Below, piece after piece: positions 38,732 through 48,910 of a DNA stretch of 64,000 nucleotides. A program made the translations under genes and the position numbers. The notes below the pieces were generated by a model. It saw nothing but the letters and a program-made list of their open reading frames with translations, ran no database searches and had not been told where the DNA came from. This DNA is from Microbacterium album (GTDB lineage: Bacteria; Actinomycetota; Actinomycetes; Actinomycetales; Microbacteriaceae). The stretch's first letter is position 1. Every line of letters begins with the position of its first letter. The stretch is from positions 413,296-477,295 of the forward strand of contig NZ_BMJY01000002.1 of assembly GCF_014643695.1 (NCBI RefSeq), given 5' to 3'.

Positions 38732-38938
38732 ATGACGGTAGGGCACGTGACAGCACGCGAGACGGCGAGGTCGGCGAAGGCCCCTCAGCAGGCCGTGAAC
38801 GATCCGGCGCGACGCCCGGACGTGCTGCTGCGTGTACGCCGCGCCCCCGGCCAGGAGCCCAGCGCGTGGTGGTTCATCGGCGCCTTCGTCGCCTTCTCGG
38901 GGGCCGTCACGGCGCTGCTCAGCTTCGTTCCGGGCTGA
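38732..38938 (+). CDS. small single-span membrane protein, unknown function
   Basis: A 68-residue hypothetical with a basic start, the short block RRPDVLLRVRRAPGQEPSAWW and one C-terminal span (FIGAFVAFSGAVTALLSFVPG). The ATG follows GGGGGCGA. Upstream, GGACC and GGTCC form a small dyad (about 38700-38713). Its last 20 bases overlap the end of the converging rmuC. No function can be assigned. Confidence 0.65.
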   Translation: MTVGHVTARETARSAKAPQQAVNDPARRPDVLLRVRRAPGQEPSAWWFIGAFVAFSGAVTALLSFVPG

Positions 38939-40232
38939 TCCGCTCCGGCGCGTCGAGTCTGCCCGGCTCCAGTCGGTCGGCGATCGACTCGGGCGGTGCG
39001 ACGGCAGGTTCGGAGCCCTCGTCGAGGGCCTCCAGCAGTTCGGGGGCGGTCATGCGCCGCGGCACGGCATGCAGGGCAGCGGGCTCGGCGGCGGCATCGA
39101 GCTTGGTCGCGTCGATGCCGGGGAATCGCCGTGCGGTGACCAGCACGCGTGACTCGAGCGATCCGACGAAGCGGTTGTACGAGTCCACCGTGCGCTCGAT
39201 CGCGCGCCGAAGGTCGTCCGCGTGCTGCGCGAGGGTGCCGAGGCGCTCGTAGAGCTGGTTGCCGAGCGTGAACAGCGTGCGCGCCTCGTCGGAGACCTCC
39301 TGCTGGGTCCACGCGTACGCGACGGTCTTCAGCACGGCCCACAGGTTGACCGGCGACGCCAGCGCGACGCGCTTGGCGAAGGCGTACTCCAGCAGGGTCG
39401 GGTCCTCGTCCAGCGCGACGGCGAGGATCGCCTCGTTCGGCAGGAAGCAGATCACGAACTCCGGGCTCGAATCGAGTCCCGACCAGTAGGCCTTGCGCGC
39501 GAGCGCGTCGACGTGCGCGCGCACCGCCTTGACATGTTGCGTACGGAGTTCGCGCCGGCGGCGTGCGGCGTCGCCCGTGGCCGTGTCGGGAATCGCCGCG
39601 GCGTCCAGGAACGCGTCGAGCGGGGCCTTCGCGTCCACCGCGAGCGCCTTGCCGCCCGGCAGGCGCACCACGAGGTCGGGCCGTGCGGTGACGCCGTCAA
39701 CGGCGGTGCTCACCTGCGTGTCGAAGTCGACGTGGCGGAGCAGACCGGCCGCCTCCACGACGCGCCGCAGCTGAGCCTCTCCCCACACGCCCCGCGCGGT
39801 CGTGGAGCGGAGGGCGCCGGCGAGCGACTCGGTCGTGAGCCGCAGCGCTTCGTCGGCGGCGTGCGCGCGCCGGAGCTGCTCCGCGATCGCGCCGAACTGC
39901 CCGTGGCGTTCGCGCTCCATCTCGTCCACGCGCTGCTGCATGCGGTGCAGGCTGTCGCGCACGGGGGCCAGCGCCTTGAGCACCGCGCTCTCGCGACGAG
40001 CCCTCTCCTCCGCCGTCCGCCGCTCCGCCTCGGCGTGCGCGACCGCGTCGCGACGCAGATCCTCCTGCCGCTCGACCGTTTCGCGCAGCCCCGCGATCTC
40101 GGCTTCGCGCGCGGCCAGAGCCGCGCGCACCGCGGACTCGGCGCGCGCGGCGTGTGCGGCCCGCGCGAGCCATCCGGCGACGGCACCGGCGGCCAGTGCG
40201 ACGACCGCGAGGATCAGGGAGAGCGCATCCAT
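38919..40232 (-). CDS. rmuC: DNA recombination protein RmuC
   Basis: A 437-residue protein with an N-terminal membrane span (LILAVVALAAGAVAGWLARAA), a long coiled coil (about residues 25-120), and the RmuC nuclease-like core: TARGVWGEAQLRRVVEAAGL, DLVVRLPGGKALAVDAKAPLDAF, FVICFLPNEAILAVALDED and ASPVNLWAVLKTVAYAW. RmuC limits inversions at short repeats; its exact nuclease activity is inferred from the PD-(D/E)XK-like fold. Confidence 0.95.
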   Translation of the reverse strand: MDALSLILAVVALAAGAVAGWLARAAHAARAESAVRAALAAREAEIAGLRETVERQEDLRRDAVAHAEAERRTAEERARRESAVLKALAPVRDSLHRMQQRVDEMERERHGQFGAIAEQLRRAHAADEALRLTTESLAGALRSTTARGVWGEAQLRRVVEAAGLLRHVDFDTQVSTAVDGVTARPDLVVRLPGGKALAVDAKAPLDAFLDAAAIPDTATGDAARRRRELRTQHVKAVRAHVDALARKAYWSGLDSSPEFVICFLPNEAILAVALDEDPTLLEYAFAKRVALASPVNLWAVLKTVAYAWTQQEVSDEARTLFTLGNQLYERLGTLAQHADDLRRAIERTVDSYNRFVGSLESRVLVTARRFPGIDATKLDAAAEPAALHAVPRRMTAPELLEALDEGSEPAVAPPESIADRLEPGRLDAPERISPERS

Positions 40233-40286
40233 GCCGCCATCCTCCCGGGGGCCTCCGACATCGGCCGGAGACGCGCCCGGAGGGGC

Positions 40287-40871
40287 TCAGACGGCGACGG
40301 CTGCCGGAGCGATGCTGTGGGTGCGCACGCCGATCGTGGCTGCGAGGGCCTCGATGTCGTCGGCGCCGGAACGGCGAGCGGCGTCGATGAGGATGTGGGC
40401 GCACGCCAGCGCGTCGGCGACCGCGTCGTGGTGCGAGAAACCGGCGAACCCGGCGGCCTCGGCCGCGGCGGGCAGTCGGTACGAGGGGAGCCGGTAGACC
40501 TTGCGCGCCACCTGCAGCGTGCACAGATAGCGGTACGGCGGGCACGCGTACGCCGTGACCTCGCACGCCGCGCGCAGCACGCGCATGTCGAAGCTCGCGT
40601 TGTGCGCGACGAGCACGTCGTCGCCGGCGAAACCGATCAGGTCCTCGACCTGTTCGTCCCACGCGAGCGCGTCCGCGACGTCCTCGGCGGTGATCCCGTG
40701 GATCCGGGTGTTCCACTCGAGGAAGGCGTCGTGCCCCGCGGGCGGCCGGATGAGCCACCCGGCCGTCTCGACGACCCGGCCGTCGCGCACCCGGGTGAGT
40801 CCGACCTGGCACGCGGAGGCGGCCGAGCCGTTGGCGGTCTCGAAGTCGATCGAGGTGAAGTCCAGGGGCAC
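40287..40871 (-). CDS. DnaQ-like 3'-5' exonuclease
   Basis: A 194-residue DEDDh exonuclease. Exo I is SIDFETANGS (Asp, Glu), Exo II is VLVAHNASFDMRVL, Exo III is HHDAVADALACAHIL with the general-base histidine. It resembles the free-standing epsilon-like proofreading or RNase T-type exonucleases. It lies 54 bases after rmuC in the same direction, which suggests a shared repair function, but each could be expressed alone. Confidence 0.9.
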   Translation of the reverse strand: MPLDFTSIDFETANGSAASACQVGLTRVRDGRVVETAGWLIRPPAGHDAFLEWNTRIHGITAEDVADALAWDEQVEDLIGFAGDDVLVAHNASFDMRVLRAACEVTAYACPPYRYLCTLQVARKVYRLPSYRLPAAAEAAGFAGFSHHDAVADALACAHILIDAARRSGADDIEALAATIGVRTHSIAPAAVAV

Positions 40872-40936
40872 GCATCGAGTCTGCGGCCCGCCGTCCCGTC
40901 ACCGAGGCAGGCGCGCCGCCGCCGGCGAACAGGGGG

Positions 40937-42457
<1,521 letters not shown>

Positions 42458-42555
42458 CGTTCCAGATTCGCACCCGCACCTCCGGGTAGGCTCCGAACGG
42501 CTGCGCCAGCTGGCGGTGGGGGGCGCGGAGCCGCGGATGCTCAGGGGCGCGCGCG

Positions 42556-42561
42556 TAGACT
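42556..42561 (+). promoter_or_regulatory. -10 box of a probably leaderless ychF mRNA
   Basis: TAGACT lies eight bases before the GTG at 42570, with no ribosome-binding site between. The same hexamer precedes eno and the AI-2E gene. Confidence 0.5.
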
Positions 42562-42569
42562 GGTCTCCC

Positions 42570-43643
42570 GTGGCTCTTACCATCGGAATCGTCGGCCTTC
42601 CCAACGTCGGCAAGTCGACCCTCTTCAACGCCCTGACCAAGAACACGGTGCTCGCCGCGAACTACCCGTTCGCGACCATCGAGCCGAACGTGGGCGTGGT
42701 GGAGCTGCCAGATCCCCGCCTCGACAGGCTGGCCGAGATCTTCGGCTCGCAGCGGATCCTGCCGGCTCCCGTGTCGTTCGTCGACATCGCCGGCATCGTG
42801 CGCGGCGCGAGCGAGGGGGAGGGGCTCGGCAACCAGTTCCTCGCGAACATCCGCGAGGCCGACGCCATCGCGCAGGTCGTGCGCGGCTTCTCCGACTCGG
42901 ACGTCGTGCACGTCGACGGCAAGGTCGACCCGGCCAGCGACATGGAGACGATCAACACGGAGCTGATCCTCGCCGACCTCCAGACGCTCGAGAAGGCCCT
43001 TCCTCGCCTGGACAAGGAGGTCAAGGGCAAGAAGACGGACCCGGCCGTGCTCGCCGCCGCCACCGACGCGAAGGCCGTGCTCGACTCCGGCAAGACGCTG
43101 TTCCAGGCCGGCTTCGACGTCGCGCCGATCCGCGAGCTGGGCCTTCTGACCGCCAAGCCGACGCTGTTCGTGTTCAACGTCGACGAAGGCGTGCTGACCG
43201 ATGACGCGCGCATGGCGGAGCTCGCGGCGCTCGTGGCGCCCGCCAAGGCGGTCTTCCTCGACGCCAAGGTGGAGTCGGAGCTCATCGACCTCGACGCGGC
43301 CGAGGCGCTCGAGCTGCTGCAGTCGCTCGGCCAGCAGGAGTCGGGCCTCGACCAGCTCGCCCGCGTGGGCTTCGAGACGCTGGGCCTGCAGACCTACCTG
43401 ACTGCGGGGCCCAAGGAGGCCCGGGCCTGGACCATCCGCAAGGGCTGGACCGCCCCGCAGGCCGCCGGAGTCATCCACACCGACTTCGAGCGCGGCTTCA
43501 TCAAGGCCGAGATCGTCTCGTTCGCCGACCTCGACGAGGCCGGCTCCATGGCCGAGGCCAAGTCCCGAGGCCGCGTCCGCATGGAGGGCAAGGACTACGT
43601 CATGCAGGACGGCGACGTGGTGGAGTTCCGGTTCAACGTGTAG
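42570..43643 (+). CDS. ychF: redox-regulated ATPase YchF (Obg-like)
   Basis: A 357-residue ribosome-associated P-loop protein that prefers ATP. Walker A is [17 protein letters not shown], switch regions include [18 protein letters not shown], and the G3-like motif is [22 protein letters not shown]. The C-terminal TGS domain ends [20 protein letters not shown]. The last 24 bases (VEFRFNV and stop) are the sequence that recurs through the following 9.5 kb, so this gene's 3' end looks like an insertion target that has stayed intact. Confidence 0.97.
   Translation: MALTIGIVGLPNVGKSTLFNALTKNTVLAANYPFATIEPNVGVVELPDPRLDRLAEIFGSQRILPAPVSFVDIAGIVRGASEGEGLGNQFLANIREADAIAQVVRGFSDSDVVHVDGKVDPASDMETINTELILADLQTLEKALPRLDKEVKGKKTDPAVLAAATDAKAVLDSGKTLFQAGFDVAPIRELGLLTAKPTLFVFNVDEGVLTDDARMAELAALVAPAKAVFLDAKVESELIDLDAAEALELLQSLGQQESGLDQLARVGFETLGLQTYLTAGPKEARAWTIRKGWTAPQAAGVIHTDFERGFIKAEIVSFADLDEAGSMAEAKSRGRVRMEGKDYVMQDGDVVEFRFNV
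43620..43643 (+). repeat. ychF-end repeat, native copy
   Basis: Codons VEFRFNV-stop of ychF. Reference sequence for the dispersed copies listed below. Confidence 0.9.
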
Positions 43644-43661
43644 TTCCGGTTCAACATCTGG
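43644..43661 (+). repeat. ychF-end repeat, abutting partial copy
   Basis: TTCCGGTTCAACATCTGG follows directly on the ychF stop and repeats the last 18 bases of the gene with four mismatches, all in its last six bases. It makes a head-to-tail pair of sites with no gene between. Confidence 0.75.
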
Positions 43662-43689
43662 GGCCGGCCGTGCTTCCTGACAGATCCAG

Positions 43690-43917
43690 TCACTCGGCTT
43701 GGGTGAACCCGTAGCGCGCTGGATCGGCAAGAACCGTGTCGACCGTGAACATGGCCTGGTCGTCGTTCAGCGCCACACGCTTCAGGACTGCGATCGCCCG
43801 CTCGCGATCGCCTGCTGTGATCGCTTGGTCCCACGCGCCAAGCAGATGGGCGGCGGCAAGGCGCTCGTTCACGGTCATCCCGCCGAAGTCCTCACGCTCG
43901 CTCGTCATGAAAGCCAC
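43690..43917 (-). CDS. orphan small acidic protein in the first cassette
   Basis: A 75-residue hypothetical, helical by appearance (VNERLAAAHLLGAWDQAI, GDRERAIAVLKRVALND), ending TVDTVLADPARYGFTQAE. It is the only gene between the first two repeat copies. Alternative start ATG at 43908. It resembles a small partner or antitoxin-like protein in size and charge, but nothing specific supports that; function unknown. Confidence 0.6.
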   Translation of the reverse strand: MAFMTSEREDFGGMTVNERLAAAHLLGAWDQAITAGDRERAIAVLKRVALNDDQAMFTVDTVLADPARYGFTQAE

Positions 43918-43961
43918 CTACGCTCTCGGCACCGATCGCAACGCCAGAGGTTGCTCGGTAC

Positions 43962-43994
43962 CGGAACGTCGTGGAGTTCCGCTTCAACGTGTGA
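43962..43994 (+). repeat. ychF-end repeat with dyad CGGAAC-N8-GTTCCG
   Basis: The 24-base unit at 43971-43994 matches ychF with two changes (CGC for CGG, TGA for TAG). Upstream bases differ from ychF and create the perfect six-base dyad CGGAAC (43962-43967) / GTTCCG (43976-43981). Confidence 0.85.
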
Positions 43995-44147
43995 CGCTCG
44001 TGCGCGTGCGGCAGGCGTCGATCCCCCTTGGCGGGAGGGCGGGAGGTGGCTGCTTTGGTGAACGAACCCCCGTTGTCTCGGCCGCCCCTGTACGCAGGAT
44101 GACCGGACACCTGGGTGCGTCCGATCTGGGCTACTCTGACAGGCCGG

Positions 44148-45203
44148 TCATACCTCGTTGTCGAGCCAGGTCACGACGTCTTCGAGCTGGGCCCGGATCT
44201 GCGCCCACGGTCGGTTCAGGTCGAGCGTGCGGGCGCCGATCCGATTCCCCTGGATCACGAGGTCGAGGTCGGGCTGCGTCGCGGCGTCGGATCGCGCGTA
44301 GAGCAGGAGGCCGCTGACCGATCCGTTCCGATCCACGTCGGCGTTCTTCGCGTAGGCCAGCACTTGGTAGAGGTGCCCCGAGCGGACGGTCTCTTTCTCC
44401 CACCGGCCCACCTGCATCGGCTCGCGATAGAACTTCGCGTCAATGACGAGGGATCGTTCGCCTCGGCGAAGCGTGACATCCGTGCGCATGGAGGGCAGCT
44501 GCTCGACGCCGAGCGCACTCGATCGGTCATAGTCCCAGGGGATGCTGGATGCGGCAGGCCGCAGGTCTGGATGGTGGAACGTGTAGTACTCGCGCAGGAA
44601 CCGCTCATACAGGTCGCTCATCGAGTCGTCCGATAGCCAGGACGCGAGCTTCATCGATCCTGCGCCGCGGCTGGGCAGCATTCCTCGGACGATCAGTTCG
44701 CAGACCCCGAGGAGCAGCCGATACGCCGCATTCGCACGGTGATAGGTAAGCGCATCCCAGCGGATCGAGCTCGGTGCGACAAGCGTGACGGCATCCAGGT
44801 AGGGCAGGAGCCGGCGCAACTCGGCTCTGCGCGCGGCTGAGACGTCGCCGTGGCGGATCAACAGCACGATGACCGACTTCAGAGCGCGGTTGTGCGGCGT
44901 ATCCGCCTCGTACTCGTCGAACTCGCACGCGATCCGGCCGCGGGTCGTGGTGCGCTCGGCAACGGTGCGGGCGAAGTCAATGCGTCCTCGCACGGTGGCG
45001 AGGTTCTCGTGCCGGCGGAGATAGTCGCGGTGCAGGCCCCGTTTTACCTGCACTCCGACGCCGCGCACGAGGATCTCGGCGAGGAGGTCGTGAAGGTGGT
45101 CGAAGTGCTCGGCCTCGATTCGCTCGATCCCGTCGCGGTGAAGGGCCCGGAACGCGTACGCCATCATGACGTACACGTTGCGGATCAGGATGCCTGAGGT
45201 CAT
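44148..45203 (-). CDS. mcrC: McrC-like nuclease subunit of a McrBC modification-dependent system
   Basis: A 351-residue protein. N-terminal blocks MTSGILIRNVYVMMAYAF and FDHLHDLLAEILVRGV are typical of the 5-methylcytosine-restriction McrC family. The C-terminal half carries a PD-(D/E)XK site (SMRTDVTLRRGERSLVIDAKF, about residues 238-256). McrC binds the McrB hexamer and cleaves DNA. Its ATG overlaps the McrB stop by four bases, so the two are co-translated. Together they fill one cassette of the array. There is no companion methylase, as expected for a type IV system. Confidence 0.88.
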   Translation of the reverse strand: MTSGILIRNVYVMMAYAFRALHRDGIERIEAEHFDHLHDLLAEILVRGVGVQVKRGLHRDYLRRHENLATVRGRIDFARTVAERTTTRGRIACEFDEYEADTPHNRALKSVIVLLIRHGDVSAARRAELRRLLPYLDAVTLVAPSSIRWDALTYHRANAAYRLLLGVCELIVRGMLPSRGAGSMKLASWLSDDSMSDLYERFLREYYTFHHPDLRPAASSIPWDYDRSSALGVEQLPSMRTDVTLRRGERSLVIDAKFYREPMQVGRWEKETVRSGHLYQVLAYAKNADVDRNGSVSGLLLYARSDAATQPDLDLVIQGNRIGARTLDLNRPWAQIRAQLEDVVTWLDNEV

Positions 45204-47452
45204 GTGAGGGCGGCGCGGAGCCTCTGGCTCCATTCCTCGGCTCGCGCGGGTTCGTCGAACCAGTACTCGTCGAGCAGAGGGATGAGCTCGTCCTCCACGA
45301 CGGACTGCAACCACAGGTCGTCGGCGGCGCTATCGGCGGGGCGCGACAGGAAGCTGTGCCCGATCGCGAAGCCCTGGCCGAGGGCCGGGTCGTCGGCGAT
45401 GGCCTCGTTGAGTTCGAGGATCGCGGTGACCAGGTTGTCGAGCGTGGGGTTGTCCGCCTCCTCCTGCCAGCGCACGAATCCAGCCGACTTGAAGCCCGGG
45501 CGCATCTCGAAGAAGCCGAAGCGACGGCGAAGCGCGTAGTCGAGAACGGCGAGGCTGCGATCGGCGGTGTTCATCATCCCGAGGATGTGGACGTTCTTCG
45601 GCACGGCGAAGGTCTCGTTCTTGTAGAGCAGCCGCAGTCCCTGGCCCCGCTTGTCGGCCTCGATGAGCATGAGCAGTTCGCCGAAGATCTTCGACATGTT
45701 GCCCCGGTTGATCTCGTCGATGATGAAGAAGTACGGGCGCCTCTCGTCATCCGCGCGAGCTTCCTCGCAGAACCGATAGAACGGCCCCTCCGTGAGCACG
45801 AAGCCGCCGCTCTCGGTGGGGCGGTAGCCCATCATGAAGTCCTCGTACGAGGAGCTCTGGTGGAACTGGACCATCTCCACGCGGCTCGGGTCCTGCGCGC
45901 CCATCATGGCGTACGCCAGGCGTTTGGCCGCGAACGTCTTTCCGACGCCGGGAGGGCCGGCGAGGATGACGTTCTTCTTTCGTGCGACCAGGCCGTGAAG
46001 CCGTTCGTACTGCTCATCGGAGATGTACACCTCCCGGAGGAACGCCTTGCGATCGTATGCCGGGATCGACGCGGGTGCTGCGGGCGGCGCGGGCTCGGGC
46101 TCATCGGTGAAGAGGGATTCGAGCGACTCAACGTAGTCGTGAACCGCCGTGATGTCGGTCAGCGTCTTCGTCACGGCGTCGCCCGGGTGCTCCCAGGCTC
46201 CGACATGCGTCCACCTCACAGAACGGACGTGCTTGTAGGCGGCGCGCTCCGGTTCGTACCGCGCCGCCGAGATGACCTCGCCCCGTCCGACGATCTCACG
46301 GCGGCCCCGTTTGGCGTAGACGATGTCGCCGACGGCGATGTCGTTCTGGAACTGCCAGACGGCGAGCACGGCGTTCTTCAGCGATCCTTCCGTCCCCTCC
46401 GGATCCAGCGCCGCGCGGATCGCCTCGCGATCGGGATATGTCGCGAGGTCATCGAGTGCGTCCCAACCGATTGCCATGATGCCGTTCGCAGAGAACTCTC
46501 CCCACTCCGATGCCTGTGGGCCGGGAGAGTAGAGCCAGAAGTGACGGCGGCGGGGCTCGGCGAGCGTGCCGCCCCCGGCCTGGGGTGGCTCCGTCTCAGT
46601 CGACGCCGGGTCCCAGAGCTCCCGGATGCCGGGCGTCCAGAAGTGGAAAGGTGTCGTCGCGTCGCCGGCCAGCGCGGCGCGGATGGCCAGCAGGTTCCGG
46701 TCGATCGACACCGGATCGTCCCCGGTCGCCCCGTCGATCCGGTTGGCGAGCCCGTCGCGGATCCTCGCCTTCATCCGAGCCGAGGAGATCGGCTCGAACG
46801 CATCGGGGCGCGCAAGGAACTGCAACGTGTTGCGAATGTCCGACCGGTCGTCACCGGAATCCAGCATCTCCTGCTGCAGCCGCCATGGATCCAGCCGCGC
46901 CGCTTCACGCGCCTCCTCGGGCAGCCCTTCCCAGTGAAGAACGAACGTGGCAGCCCAGATCAGGTGCCGCCACATGGCGCCGTTGTACCAGCTCCCCGGC
47001 TCGAACCCAGCGGTGCCCGCAGGACGAGCCAGCCACGTGGACACCGTCTCGGAGAGGGTCACTGGGCGATCGAGGTGGGAGAGCACCCGCTCGACGTGCG
47101 CCCGTCGGGTGTCGGGCAGGGCAGAGCGCAGCGGGTGCTCGCGCAGCAGCACGAGCTCGGCCGCGAGTAGGACCACCTCGCGCGGCGCGTCCTGAAGCTG
47201 CTTGTCGAGTTTGTCCCACTGGCCTTGATCCGTGCCGACGACGGGGTTGTCCTCGACTCTGGCTCGGAGTTCCTGGGCCGCGTCAGCCGTCCAGATCCTT
47301 GTCTCAGGGTCGAGCACGGATCGGCCGTCGCCTAGCATGTGCGTGATCACCTCGCCGACCTGCCGGGCGAGCGTCATCTCCTGGGTGGGACGCGAGGTGG
47401 AGACTTCGGAGGACACGTCGAAGGGTGCAAGGGCGTCGGTCACACACTGCAT
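45200..47452 (-). CDS. mcrB: McrB-like AAA+ GTPase with an internal EVE/PUA-like domain
   Basis: A 750-residue motor subunit. Residues 1-300 form an uncharacterised helical region. About residues 302-440 look like an EVE/PUA-type modified-base reader (RHFWLYSPGPQASEWGEF, MAIGWDALDDLATYP, DIAVGDIVYAKRGRREIVG). The AAA+ motor follows: Walker A GPPGVGKTFAAKRLAYAMMG near 499-507, Walker B FIIDEINRGNMSKIFGELL near 573, and the McrB motif MMNTADRSLAVLDYALRRRF near 622. It should recognise modified DNA, translocate with GTP and activate McrC. Which modification is read cannot be told. No ribosome-binding site is clear before the ATG; a GTG three codons in is possible. Confidence 0.88.
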   Translation of the reverse strand: MQCVTDALAPFDVSSEVSTSRPTQEMTLARQVGEVITHMLGDGRSVLDPETRIWTADAAQELRARVEDNPVVGTDQGQWDKLDKQLQDAPREVVLLAAELVLLREHPLRSALPDTRRAHVERVLSHLDRPVTLSETVSTWLARPAGTAGFEPGSWYNGAMWRHLIWAATFVLHWEGLPEEAREAARLDPWRLQQEMLDSGDDRSDIRNTLQFLARPDAFEPISSARMKARIRDGLANRIDGATGDDPVSIDRNLLAIRAALAGDATTPFHFWTPGIRELWDPASTETEPPQAGGGTLAEPRRRHFWLYSPGPQASEWGEFSANGIMAIGWDALDDLATYPDREAIRAALDPEGTEGSLKNAVLAVWQFQNDIAVGDIVYAKRGRREIVGRGEVISAARYEPERAAYKHVRSVRWTHVGAWEHPGDAVTKTLTDITAVHDYVESLESLFTDEPEPAPPAAPASIPAYDRKAFLREVYISDEQYERLHGLVARKKNVILAGPPGVGKTFAAKRLAYAMMGAQDPSRVEMVQFHQSSSYEDFMMGYRPTESGGFVLTEGPFYRFCEEARADDERRPYFFIIDEINRGNMSKIFGELLMLIEADKRGQGLRLLYKNETFAVPKNVHILGMMNTADRSLAVLDYALRRRFGFFEMRPGFKSAGFVRWQEEADNPTLDNLVTAILELNEAIADDPALGQGFAIGHSFLSRPADSAADDLWLQSVVEDELIPLLDEYWFDEPARAEEWSQRLRAALT

Positions 47453-47528
47453 TCTGCCGCTTCGAAGAGGTATCGGTCACGGCGGACACAAGCACCTTAG
47501 GGAGGCGTGAACGCCCGGACCAGCGCAT

Positions 47529-47547
47529 GCGTGAGGTGATTCGGCTA
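47529..47547 (+). repeat. 19-bp repeat next to a ychF-end copy
   Basis: GCGTGAGGTGATTCGGCTA, identical to 50540-50558. Here it ends ten bases before the ychF-end unit; at the second place the unit has been lost. Confidence 0.8.
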
Positions 47548-47580
47548 CGGAACGTGGTGGAGTTCAGGTTCAACGTGTAG
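47541..47580 (+). repeat. ychF-end repeat copy behind McrBC
   Basis: The 24-base unit 47557-47580 differs from ychF at one base (CAGG for CCGG) and keeps the TAG. Upstream TCGGCTACGGAACGTG is shared in outline with the copies at 43962 and 48154 but not with ychF. Confidence 0.88.
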
Positions 47581-47686
47581 TCGCGTGGCCGTTCAACGTC
47601 TCGGCGCGTGGTTTTCTCTGACGCGCTCGTTGCCCGGGCCTGGCTGTACGGTCAGGGCATGCATGGAGTCGACTCGGGAGACACGC

Positions 47687-48100
47687 ATGACACAGCACGT
47701 TCCGGATTCGTTGCTGTCGCGGCTTGTCGGATACCGGGTGTATTCGGTCGAGTTCGTACTGAACGACTATGTCCAGTTGCGATTCGATGGTGATTTCGGG
47801 GCCGGGTCTCCGGTGGTGCTGAACAGCTACGTGTGGCCCGAGGTCGAGACTCAGGGCCGTCGTTGGCGCGAGACGGATCTCGGGTACGCGGACGCGCTGA
47901 GGAAGATGACGCCCGGCGCAGTCGTGTCGACGAGCGAAGCGACGGGCCAGGGCATTCGGATCGAACTCGACACTGGGGCGGTGGTCATCCACCCGACGGC
48001 CGATGACGTATTCGTGGAGATCGCCGAATTGAGGGGCTTCCGCGACGGCTCCTGGATGGTTTGGCGCCCTGGAGAGGACAGCTTCGAAGACCTCACCTGA
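47687..48100 (+). CDS. orphan cassette protein, 137 residues
   Basis: Hypothetical protein with a beta-rich look: LLSRLVGYRVYSVEFVLNDYVQLRFDGD, GIRIELDTGAVVIHPTADDVF and EIAELRGFRDGSWMVWRPGED. ATG at 47687 follows GGGAG. It is the only gene in its cassette. Stand-alone beta-rich proteins like this are sometimes immunity proteins, but there is no toxin gene here, so function is unknown. Confidence 0.65.
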   Translation: MTQHVPDSLLSRLVGYRVYSVEFVLNDYVQLRFDGDFGAGSPVVLNSYVWPEVETQGRRWRETDLGYADALRKMTPGAVVSTSEATGQGIRIELDTGAVVIHPTADDVFVEIAELRGFRDGSWMVWRPGEDSFEDLT

Positions 48101-48153
48101 CGTCGGCGTAAGGGCTTTGCAGTCTCGCATCGGCGTCCGCGGTTGATGAACGT

Positions 48154-48192
48154 CGGCTACAGAACGTCGTGGAGTTCCGCTTCAACGTGTGA
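48154..48192 (+). repeat. ychF-end repeat copy with dyad
   Basis: The 24-base unit 48169-48192 is identical to the copy at 43971, including CGC and TGA. CAGAAC (48160-48165) and GTTCCG (48174-48179) form a slightly degraded version of the same dyad. Confidence 0.88.
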
Positions 48193-48279
48193 GCTGATCT
48201 CCCCGGTGTCAGTGCGCCGAACACGCGCGAGAACCCGGCGCGGTTGCGCCCGTTTCCCCGTCTGATCCGATCGCACTCT

Positions 48280-48308
48280 TGACTCATCCTATAACCGGGA
48301 TATATCTT
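48280..48308 (+). promoter_or_regulatory. strong sigma-70-type promoter of the NTase/HEPN-like pair
   Basis: TTGACT (48280-48285) and TATCTT (48303-48308) are 17 bases apart, close to consensus and unusually A/T-rich for this DNA. The GTG start lies eight bases further with no ribosome-binding site. Confidence 0.65.
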
Positions 48309-48316
48309 CCTGTTTT

Positions 48317-48910
48317 GTGAAGAGTCCGGTTCCGCAGCTGACGCCATTCGTGCGCTCGGACGCGGTCGGAGCGATCCTGGCGGAGACGCTCGGGCACCCC
48401 GGCCGCGAGTACTCGCTGTCTGAACTCGGGCGTCGCACGGGCGTGAGTGGGACCGTTGTGCACCGCGAGGTCGGTCGCCTCGTCGACAACGACGTGCTTC
48501 GTGACCGCCAGGAGGGTCGCAACCGGATGGTGCGCGCAAACGACGAGCACCCGCTGTTCGCGCCGATGCGCGAGCTGATCGCGGCGACGTACGGTCCGGT
48601 CCCCGTGCTGCGCGAGCTCTTCGACGGTGTGGACGGTGTCGACGAGCTGCTGATCTACGGATCGTGGGCAGCACGCCGGGCGGGGGAGAGCGGTGCGTTC
48701 CCGAACGACATCGACGTGCTCGTGGTGGGCTCGACGCCTCGCCGCAGCCTCGCGGACCTCGCCGCGGAAGCGAGCGCACGTCTTGATGTGCCGGTGAACG
48801 TCACGCGGATGGGACCCGACGAATGGCACGCCGATCGTCCGTCGCCGTTTGTCGCGACGATCCGTGCGCGCCCGATCGTCGACGTGCTGACCGGCGATGT
48901 CCATGGCTGA
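48317..48910 (+). CDS. winged-helix protein with nucleotidyltransferase domain (MNT-like)
   Basis: A 197-residue two-domain protein. The N-terminal winged helix (VGAILAETLGHPGREYSLSELGRRTGVSGTVVHREVGRLVDNDVL) looks MarR/ArsR-like. The C-terminal minimal polymerase-beta nucleotidyltransferase has GSWAARRAGESG and NDIDVLVVG, the GS...DxD active site. With the overlapping gene downstream it forms a pair of MNT/HEPN type, where the transferase is the antitoxin that modifies and silences the HEPN RNase. The fused winged helix could autoregulate the operon. Pair function is inference. Confidence 0.82.
   Translation: MKSPVPQLTPFVRSDAVGAILAETLGHPGREYSLSELGRRTGVSGTVVHREVGRLVDNDVLRDRQEGRNRMVRANDEHPLFAPMRELIAATYGPVPVLRELFDGVDGVDELLIYGSWAARRAGESGAFPNDIDVLVVGSTPRRSLADLAAEASARLDVPVNVTRMGPDEWHADRPSPFVATIRARPIVDVLTGDVHG

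Noticed and set aside
42458..42646. N-terminal extension of the peptide transporter
   Set aside because: It would overlap the ychF promoter and start and adds an Arg-rich tail not seen in POT proteins.
43892..44110. Minus-strand 72-residue frame containing LKRNSTTF
   Set aside because: The same peptide appears in other shadow frames at 47304, 48093 and 43595 because all read through the reverse of the DNA repeat; the conservation is of DNA, not protein.
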